Below are positions 1-5,650 of a stretch of DNA of 17,154 bases, piece by piece (within the stretch, counting starts at the first letter, position 1; the number at the start of each line of letters is the position of its first letter). Below the pieces are notes generated by a model that did not search any database, had not been told where the DNA came from, and saw nothing but the letters and a program-made list of their open reading frames with translations. A program made the position numbers and the translations under genes. Origin of the DNA: Bacteroidales bacterium (GTDB lineage: Bacteria > Bacteroidota > Bacteroidia > Bacteroidales > DTU049); contig JASEGF010000003.1 of the NCBI GenBank assembly GCA_030017935.1, forward strand, positions 1 to 17,154, read 5' to 3'.

Positions 1-248
1 AATACTCTTTAGTGAGTGTGAGCACTATAGAAGAAATAAATAAATTTTTCAAAAATGAATTCTCTAGCAATAGTCTCTCATTAATAGAGTGCTGGGCATG
101 TAATGATGGCTGTATAAATGGTGGAGGGAGACTTTTTGAGTCTAAATATAAAATGAAAAAATTTTTATCTTCAAAAAATCCTTTAATTTCACAAATATAC
201 AATATTAATAAAGATTTAATAAAAGAGGAGGCACTATGGAAGGCATGA
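1..248 (+). CDS. [FeFe]-hydrogenase-like protein, C-terminal end (5' part outside window)
   Basis: The reading frame is open from base 3 with no stop, so the gene starts upstream and only about the last 80 residues are seen; the GTG at 12 is an internal codon, not a convincing start. The segment ECWACNDGCINGGG matches the third H-cluster signature of [FeFe] hydrogenases (canonical form ACPxGCxxGGG), keeping the two cysteines spaced C-x3-C that hold the cluster. The following tail, with a charged stretch, an NP and then LISQIYN, resembles the short C-terminal helix region of these enzymes. It could be a catalytic HydA/HymC-type subunit or a second sensory H-cluster protein; the missing N-terminal part would decide. 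It overlaps the next gene by 13 bases, so the two are almost certainly co-transcribed and translationally coupled. Confidence 0.75.
   Translation, partial: YSLVSVSTIEEINKFFKNEFSSNSLSLIECWACNDGCINGGGRLFESKYKMKKFLSSKNPLISQIYNINKDLIKEEALWKA
224..231 (+). promoter_or_regulatory. strong Shine-Dalgarno site for the sensor kinase
   Basis: AGAGGAGG lies 4 bases before ATG 236 and 13 bases before ATG 245. A near-perfect Shine-Dalgarno site is unusual here, since the other starts in the window lack one. It favours ATG 236. The alternative ATG 245 would give a classical ATGA stop-start overlap with the upstream gene. Confidence 0.6.
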
Positions 249-2236
249 ATTTGGAATATCATCAATTAGTTTTTACTGTTCAGAATAGATGCAAGGTTTG
301 TTATACTTGTGTGGGAGAATGCCCCGCTAAAGCTATTAGAATATTTAATGGACAAGCAGATATTTTACCAGATAGATGTATAACCTGTGGTAATTGTGTA
401 AAAGTTTGTAGCCAAGGAGCTAAAGATTATGTAAAACATTCTGATGAAGTAGATGATCTTTTACATACTAATGAAAAAGTGGCTGCTTTACTGGCTCCTA
501 GCTTTCCATCGGAATTTTCTGATTTTAAGACACATCAAAATTTCGTAGGTGTACTCAAGAAATTAGGTTTTGATTATGTTTTTGAAGTGGCTTTTGGTGC
601 AGACCTTGTAGCTCATACTTTTAAAAAATTGGTTGGTAGTGAGAGTAATATGCAGTATATTACTTCTGATTGTCCTGCTATTGTGAAATTTGTTAGAAAA
701 TATTATCCCGAGCTTACTGATAATCTTTTGCCAATATGTTCACCTATGAATGCTATGAATAGAGTCGTAAAAACTATGTTTAATAATGATATTAAAACTG
801 TTTTTATCGGTCCCTGCATCGCTAAAAAAGATGATTGGGATGAGGTAGATTACAAAATTACTTATAGAGAATTAAGGAGTTTATTACAAAAAAATAATAT
901 TAATAAAGAGTTGATCGAACCTGCTAATTTTGATCCTCCATATGGTGGTTTAGGTGCTATATTCCCAGTATCTAGAGGACTTATACAAACTGTGGATATT
1001 GATGATAAATTATACAAAAGTAACATCATCGCTGCTGAAGGACGTGAAGATTTTCAAGAAGCTTTGAAAGAATTCTATTCTAAAACCTGGGGTGAGGAAC
1101 ATTTAGAATTACTTTGTTGTGATGGATGTATCATGGGACCTGGTACTACTTCTCTCAGTAATAGATTTGCTAAAGAGGCTTTCGTATCCAATTATGTTAA
1201 AAGAAAATTAAAAAATATAGATTGGGAGCAGTGGCAAAGTGATTTAGATTATTGGTTAGATAATATTGATTTATCTGTTAAATATTCTCCTACACCTATT
1301 ATAGACCTTATTCCTAGCGAGGATGAGATTAGATCTGTTTTAATAGAATTAGGTAAAACAACGCCTGAAGATGAACTCAATTGTGGTGCTTGTGGCTATA
1401 ATACCTGTAGAGAGCATGCTATTGCTATAATAAAAGGCTTAGCTGAAACTGAAATGTGTTTACCGTATACTATTGATAGATTGCATAGTTTATTAGAAGA
1501 GCTTAATATTTCTAATAAAGAATTACAGGATGCTCAGGAAGCTCTTAAAAAAACTGAAAAATTGGCTACTATGGGACAACTAAGTGCTGGTATAGCTCAT
1601 GAATTGAATAATCCATTAGGCGTCATCATTATGTATGCTAATATCTTATATGATGAATGTCCTGCTGATGATCCTAAAAGAAATGATCTGGAAATGGTAG
1701 TTTCTCAGGCTGAGAGATGTAGACAAATAGTTAGAGGTTTATTAAACTTTGCTAGAAAAAATCAAGTGCAATATGAAAAAATTTCTATCGATGAACTATT
1801 TAATAAAGCTATACACTCTGTCGTAATACCCGAAAATATTGATGTAAAAATAAATGTAAATCCACCTAGCCTAGAAGCCAATATCGATGTGGAACAGATG
1901 CTTCAAGTGATAACTAATTTGATACAAAATTCTATCGATGCTATTAATAATAATAATGGAGAGATAATTCTAGAAGCACAAACTAAAGATAATTATCTAG
2001 TGATGACAGTCTATGACAATGGTATAGGTATTCCTAATAATAATTTGACTAAAATCTTTGAACCATTTTTCACTACAAAGCCTGTTGGCAAGGGTACTGG
2101 ATTAGGATTAGCTACTGTTTATGGTATTATAAAAATGCATAAAGGCAAAATAGAAGTAGAGAGCAATGCTGATCCTACTAAAGGTCCTACTTATACAAAA
2201 TTTTTTATTTTTATACCGCAAGGTAAAGGGAAATAA
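236..2236 (+). CDS. hydrogenase-domain (H-cluster) sensor histidine kinase
   Basis: This 666-residue soluble fusion has no membrane segment. Residues 19-58 carry two [4Fe-4S] ferredoxin motifs (C19/C22/C25/C29 and C48/C51/C54/C58). Residues about 80-320 form an Fe-hydrogenase large-subunit domain: TSDCP at 143-147, GPC at 192-194 and CCDGC at 294-298. These keep the four expected H-cluster ligands (C146, C194, C294, C298), but Asp145 stands where catalytic hydrogenases have the proton-relay Cys. A small Fe-S module follows with C383, C386, C391 and C408. After a helical linker (about 415-445) comes a histidine kinase with phospho-acceptor H455 (AHELNNP), N box around N565, DNGIGI at 594-599 and GKGTGLGL near 618-625. 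It most likely senses H2 or cellular redox state and starts a phosphorelay to the receivers encoded downstream. The family is recognised from domain order; the ligand sensed is inferred. Confidence 0.9.
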   Translation: MEGMNLEYHQLVFTVQNRCKVCYTCVGECPAKAIRIFNGQADILPDRCITCGNCVKVCSQGAKDYVKHSDEVDDLLHTNEKVAALLAPSFPSEFSDFKTHQNFVGVLKKLGFDYVFEVAFGADLVAHTFKKLVGSESNMQYITSDCPAIVKFVRKYYPELTDNLLPICSPMNAMNRVVKTMFNNDIKTVFIGPCIAKKDDWDEVDYKITYRELRSLLQKNNINKELIEPANFDPPYGGLGAIFPVSRGLIQTVDIDDKLYKSNIIAAEGREDFQEALKEFYSKTWGEEHLELLCCDGCIMGPGTTSLSNRFAKEAFVSNYVKRKLKNIDWEQWQSDLDYWLDNIDLSVKYSPTPIIDLIPSEDEIRSVLIELGKTTPEDELNCGACGYNTCREHAIAIIKGLAETEMCLPYTIDRLHSLLEELNISNKELQDAQEALKKTEKLATMGQLSAGIAHELNNPLGVIIMYANILYDECPADDPKRNDLEMVVSQAERCRQIVRGLLNFARKNQVQYEKISIDELFNKAIHSVVIPENIDVKINVNPPSLEANIDVEQMLQVITNLIQNSIDAINNNNGEIILEAQTKDNYLVMTVYDNGIGIPNNNLTKIFEPFFTTKPVGKGTGLGLATVYGIIKMHKGKIEVESNADPTKGPTYTKFFIFIPQGKGK

Positions 2237-2246
2237 TGGTGAGGGG

Positions 2247-2420
2247 GAGAATGGGAGACTGGGGTGACGAGGTGATAAGTTAATTAGTGATAGGTGATGA
2301 GTGATGAGGTGATTGGGAGACGAAGTGACGAGGAGACTGGGAGAAGGAGAGACGAGGAGACGGGGAGACGGGGAGACGAGGTGATAGGGAGATGGGGAGA
2401 ACGGGAATAATGGAGAATGG
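2247..2420 (+). repeat. degenerate octanucleotide tandem array, consensus GWGAYNRG
   Basis: About 21 head-to-tail units fill most of the gap between the sensor kinase and the first receiver gene. Clear 8-base units are GAGACTGG (2333), GAGACGAG (2349), GAGACGGG (2357 and 2365), GAGACGAG (2373), GTGATAGG (2381) and GAGATGGG (2389). A few units near 2272-2300 are 7 bases long. The + strand is almost free of C and far richer in G than its surroundings, with G runs at 2362-2365, 2370-2373, 2387-2389, 2394-2397 and 2403-2405. The style recalls short tandemly repeated elements known in other bacteria, such as the heptamers of cyanobacteria, but I cannot confirm a relationship. The open frame on the opposite strand is a by-product of the repeat. 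Confidence 0.85.
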
Positions 2421-2474
2421 TAAGAATAGGAGCGATGTTGAAATATAGTACAGATGATGAAAAAAATTATAATA

Positions 2475-2503
2475 TTTGTGTAGTATCAAATTTTTTTAAT
2501 TTG
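2475..2503 (+). promoter_or_regulatory. possible weak promoter for the receiver-kinase-rex-ribF unit
   Basis: TTTG at 2475-2478 lies 18 bases before TAATTTG at 2497-2503. This resembles the Bacteroidota -33 (TTTG) and -7 (TAnnTTTG) elements, except that the -7 is one base short. It would start transcription about 20 bases before ATG 2530. This is an inference from spacing in a T-rich stretch. Confidence 0.3.
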
Positions 2504-2529
2504 TTTTTTAATTTTTTAATAAAAAATAT

Positions 2530-2925
2530 ATGGAAAAAATAAAAATTTTATTAGTAGATGATGATCCAGATTTTGCTGACCAAATGTTGTTTTATTTAAA
2601 TAAATTTGGTTATGATACTATGTATTTGCCATCACAGAGATCTGCAGAGAGTAGACTAAAAGATATACAATTCGATTTGGCAATTTTAGATCTTATGATG
2701 GAGGAGGATGATAGTGGCTTGCAATTAGCTAGAAAAATAAAAGCAAATTCACCCGAAATACCAATAATTTTGTTAACAGCTATCACAAATGAAACGGGAT
2801 ATTCTTTTTCTCAAGAGTTCAAAAATTCTCCTGAGCTTTTGCCAATAGATAAATATTGTGAAAAAGGTATCAGACCTGATGTTTTGAATAAAATTATTGA
2901 GCAATTGATAACAATCAAAAAATAA
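2530..2925 (+). CDS. stand-alone response-regulator receiver (REC) protein
   Basis: The 131-residue protein is a single receiver domain and nothing else. Acidic pocket residues are D10-D12 (VDDDP), the phospho-acceptor is D54 (AILDLMM), the switch Thr is T83 (LLTA) and the conserved Lys is K108 (IDKYCEKG). It has no DNA-binding or enzymatic output domain, so it probably acts as a phosphate shuttle or by protein-protein contact. An expanded loop of about 20 residues after LLTAITNET separates T83 from K108. It lies downstream of the hydrogenase-domain kinase and 4 bases before the receiver-kinase hybrid. The natural reading is transfer from the H455-type kinase to this receiver and/or its partner. 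Partner specificity is inferred from position only. Confidence 0.88.
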   Translation: MEKIKILLVDDDPDFADQMLFYLNKFGYDTMYLPSQRSAESRLKDIQFDLAILDLMMEEDDSGLQLARKIKANSPEIPIILLTAITNETGYSFSQEFKNSPELLPIDKYCEKGIRPDVLNKIIEQLITIKK

Positions 2926-2929
2926 TTTT

Positions 2930-4072
2930 ATGAAATATAATGTTTTGATAGTAGATGATGAGGAAGGAATAAGAATGGCCATTAAAAGGGCATTAAATAA
3001 TTATCACATTGATTTTCCTTTTTTAGATGAGTCAATCGAAATAGATGTTTATGAGGCAGAGAGTGCAGAGCGAGCTTTAGAAATTCTCAGAGATACACCT
3101 ATGGATATTATCTTGCTAGATAATAAATTGCCAGGTATGCAAGGGATAGATATTATGCCATATATAAATGAACATTATCCTGATATCAAAATCCTTATAA
3201 TTACTTCTTTTGCTTCATTAGATATTGCTTTAGAGGCCACTAAACATGGTGCTTTTGATTTTATACCCAAACCTTTCACTCCAGGAGAATTAAAAAATGC
3301 TATAGAAACGGCTACTAAACAAATCTATCTGAATAATATCCTCAAAGATATGGACAGAGAAGCACGTAAGATACGCTTTAAGTTCTTATCCATTTTATCT
3401 CATGAGCTTAAAACTCCTATTAATACTTTAGAGGGATATATGATGATGATGAAAGAAAAACAACTAGGACCTAATATTGATAATTATATGGATTTAATAG
3501 ATAAAATGATAAATAAACTCGATGACATGAGAGCTCTCATAATGGATCTTCTTGATTTCACAAATTTGAATTCTGATAAAACTATTGGAGAAAAAGAATT
3601 TTTATCATTAAAAGATGTAATTAATTTTTGTGTAGATAGTCAGAGACCGTTAGCTATTCAGAAATCTATAAGTTTCGATATAGATATTAAAAGTCCTTTA
3701 ACTTTTTTTGCTAGTAAAAATGAAATGGAAATTCTTTTTAATAATTTAATAAATAATTCTATAAAATATAACAAAAATAATGGTAAAGTAATTATTAAAG
3801 GCGAGGAAACTGATAGTAGCATTATTATTAAAATTAAAGATACAGGTATCGGCATTGCCCCAGATGATTTATCCAAAATATTTGATGAGTTCTATAGAAG
3901 TGCAGAAGCTAAATCTAGACGCCTCTCTGGCACAGGACTAGGGTTATCAATAGTTAAAAGGATGATAGAGCTGTATAATGGTACTATAGATGTAGCAAGT
4001 AAATTAAATGAGTTTACAGAATTTACTATAATTTTACCAAAAAATAATAACTCTAATCAAGCAATTAATTAA
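2930..4072 (+). CDS. receiver-histidine kinase hybrid (REC-HisKA-HATPase)
   Basis: The 380-residue soluble protein begins with a receiver domain (D9-D10, phospho-acceptor D64 in LLDNKLPG, switch T92/S93, K114 in PKPF). A short helical linker leads to a histidine kinase with H158 (SHELKTP), an N box NLINNSIKYN, DTGIGI, a FDEFYR F box and GTGLGLSIV. There is no transmembrane or PAS segment, so its input is probably phosphorylation of its own receiver. Such a protein can relay or gate a signal from another kinase; the candidate is the hydrogenase-domain kinase upstream. It starts 4 bases after the receiver gene and is followed 18 bases later by rex, consistent with one operon. The final phosphate acceptor may be the small receiver at 2530-2925 or a regulator outside the window. 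Confidence 0.9.
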   Translation: MKYNVLIVDDEEGIRMAIKRALNNYHIDFPFLDESIEIDVYEAESAERALEILRDTPMDIILLDNKLPGMQGIDIMPYINEHYPDIKILIITSFASLDIALEATKHGAFDFIPKPFTPGELKNAIETATKQIYLNNILKDMDREARKIRFKFLSILSHELKTPINTLEGYMMMMKEKQLGPNIDNYMDLIDKMINKLDDMRALIMDLLDFTNLNSDKTIGEKEFLSLKDVINFCVDSQRPLAIQKSISFDIDIKSPLTFFASKNEMEILFNNLINNSIKYNKNNGKVIIKGEETDSSIIIKIKDTGIGIAPDDLSKIFDEFYRSAEAKSRRLSGTGLGLSIVKRMIELYNGTIDVASKLNEFTEFTIILPKNNNSNQAIN

Positions 4073-4090
4073 TATTTAAAATCTATTTCT

Positions 4091-4711
4091 ATGGTATTAC
4101 CAGAAAAAACAATAGAACGTTTAAGCAAATATAGAAGAGTTTTAATAACTTTAAATTATGACCAGAAAGGTTACATTTATTCACATGAGCTGGCTAATTT
4201 GATTCATATTACGCCAGAACAAGTTAGAAGAGATATGATGCTGATAGGTTATAATGGAACCCTCAGACGTGGCTATGAAGTTAATAAATTGATAGAAAAA
4301 ATAAATTCCATAATTGATGGAAATACAGTGCAGAATGTAGCCCTGGTAGGTATTGGTAATCTAGGTAGAGCTATGCTAAACTATTTAAAAGATAAAAATA
4401 GATATCTCAAAATTATAGCTTGCTTTGATAATGATCAGAATAAAATCGACAAAATGTGCTGTGGTGTTCCTTGCTACTCCATTAATGATGCTGGTAAGCT
4501 TATAAAAGAATTAAATATTAATATTGCTGTATTAACTGTGCCAACAACTGTAGCAATAGAAGTTTCTGAAATATTGATAAAATCTGGAATTAAAGGAATT
4601 CTTAATTTTACTACTATACCTCTCAAAGTCCCTTCTAATGTTTATCTCGAAGAATATGACATGATAACCTCTTTAGAAAAAGTAGCATATTTCACTCAAT
4701 TTAACAAATAA
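4091..4711 (+). CDS. rex: redox-sensing transcriptional repressor Rex
   Basis: At 206 residues it has the usual Rex length and layout. The N-terminal winged helix (about 1-78) contains the conserved start PEKTIERLSKYRRVL and TPEQVRRDMMLIGYNGT. A Rossmann domain follows, with the dinucleotide motif GIGNLG at 87-92, acidic D113 after the second strand (CFDND), and a C-terminal swapped helix. Rex dimers bind DNA when NADH is low and release it when NADH rises, controlling fermentation and hydrogenase genes in many anaerobes. Its place behind a hydrogenase-type sensor phosphorelay suggests a shared redox circuit. I found no convincing palindromic Rex operator (TTGTGAA or TTGTTAA half-sites) in the spacers of this window, so its targets are not shown here. 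Confidence 0.93.
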   Translation: MVLPEKTIERLSKYRRVLITLNYDQKGYIYSHELANLIHITPEQVRRDMMLIGYNGTLRRGYEVNKLIEKINSIIDGNTVQNVALVGIGNLGRAMLNYLKDKNRYLKIIACFDNDQNKIDKMCCGVPCYSINDAGKLIKELNINIAVLTVPTTVAIEVSEILIKSGIKGILNFTTIPLKVPSNVYLEEYDMITSLEKVAYFTQFNK

Positions 4712-4736
4712 AACTGTTTATATTTTAATTTAAAAA

Positions 4737-5648
4737 ATGGAAATACATTATAGCTTTGATGAAGATTATAAAATATTAAACCCAGTAGTAACTATTGGTA
4801 CTTTCGATGGAGTGCATGCCGGACATAGAGCTATTCTCAAACGTTTAAAGGTATTAAGTGAAAAAGTTAATGGTGAGACTGCTCTTATTACATTCTATCC
4901 ACATCCACGCAAAGTGCTTTATCCTGATACTTTAGGTAAAAATCTAAAAATGATTTGTACTCAAAATGAAAAAATTCATTTATTACAGGAAACTAAATTA
5001 GACCATTTGTTTATAATTCACTTTACATATGAGTTTTCTAAAGTTTCTGCAGAGCAATTTGTTAAAAATTTTTTGGTAAATAAACTGCATGCTAAAGTCA
5101 TTGTAGTTGGCTTTAATCATCATTTTGGCTATGATAAACAAGGAGATTATCAATATTTGTATGAGATGAAAGATTATTTTGGTTTCATGGTAGAGGAAAT
5201 ACCACAACAAGAAATAGATCAAGAGACAGTTTCATCTACTAGAATAAGACAGACACTCAACCAGGGATTAATTCAAAAAGCTAATGCTTATTTGCAATCT
5301 CATTTTCCTTTTTTTGGTAAAGTTTTAAATATAGAAAAAATTGATAATGAATTAACTAGAATAGTTGTACAAACTGATGAAGTCGAGAAAATTATTCCCC
5401 CTACTGGCATCTATGCTGGTGCTTTCCAATATCAGTTGCAAAAATTCAAATGTTTAATCATAATTTATGACAGTCAATTTGACTATTTACCACAGTTAGA
5501 GGTATTTTTTCAAAATGATTGTAAAATAAATGTAGGAGAGGATATTCAAGTTTATTTTGCTAAAGAACTGAAATTAGATGATGCCATAGGGAACATTAAC
5601 GTAGCATTAGAAGAGCATCTAGAAGTAATAAATCAATTAATATATTAG
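4737..5648 (+). CDS. ribF: RibF-type FAD synthetase; riboflavin kinase half looks degenerate
   Basis: In the family, RibF phosphorylates riboflavin to FMN and adenylylates FMN to FAD. The N-terminal adenylyltransferase half is well preserved: GTFDGVHAGH at 21-30, TFYPHPRKVLYP, GFNHHFGYDKQGD and SSTRIR at 166-171. The C-terminal kinase half (from about G194) keeps the start FGKV, an IPPTGIYAG strand and a possible catalytic Glu at 255 (LEVFF). However, the nucleotide-binding GRxLGxPTAN segment is replaced by an unrelated stretch (about 199-214), and the NIG motif is missing. I infer that FMN adenylylation is retained and kinase activity may be lost or altered. It sits 25 bases after rex in the same direction. 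Its stop is only 2 bases from the stop of the convergent gene. Confidence 0.88.
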   Translation: MEIHYSFDEDYKILNPVVTIGTFDGVHAGHRAILKRLKVLSEKVNGETALITFYPHPRKVLYPDTLGKNLKMICTQNEKIHLLQETKLDHLFIIHFTYEFSKVSAEQFVKNFLVNKLHAKVIVVGFNHHFGYDKQGDYQYLYEMKDYFGFMVEEIPQQEIDQETVSSTRIRQTLNQGLIQKANAYLQSHFPFFGKVLNIEKIDNELTRIVVQTDEVEKIIPPTGIYAGAFQYQLQKFKCLIIIYDSQFDYLPQLEVFFQNDCKINVGEDIQVYFAKELKLDDAIGNINVALEEHLEVINQLIY

Positions 5649-5650
5649 TT

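Noticed and set aside
12..14. GTG as the start of a 78-residue protein
   Set aside because: The frame stays open to the window edge and the encoded motif is the C-terminal part of a larger family, so the gene is truncated by the window.
2280..2489. Minus-strand open frame of 69 codons rich in Ser, Pro and Arg
   Set aside because: It is a translation of the octamer array on its pyrimidine-rich strand; three octamers give an eight-residue period, and there is no other coding evidence.
2895..2935. Palindrome-like ATTGATAACAAT as a Rex operator
   Set aside because: It is imperfect, lies inside the receiver coding sequence, and does not match the 18-base Rex consensus.
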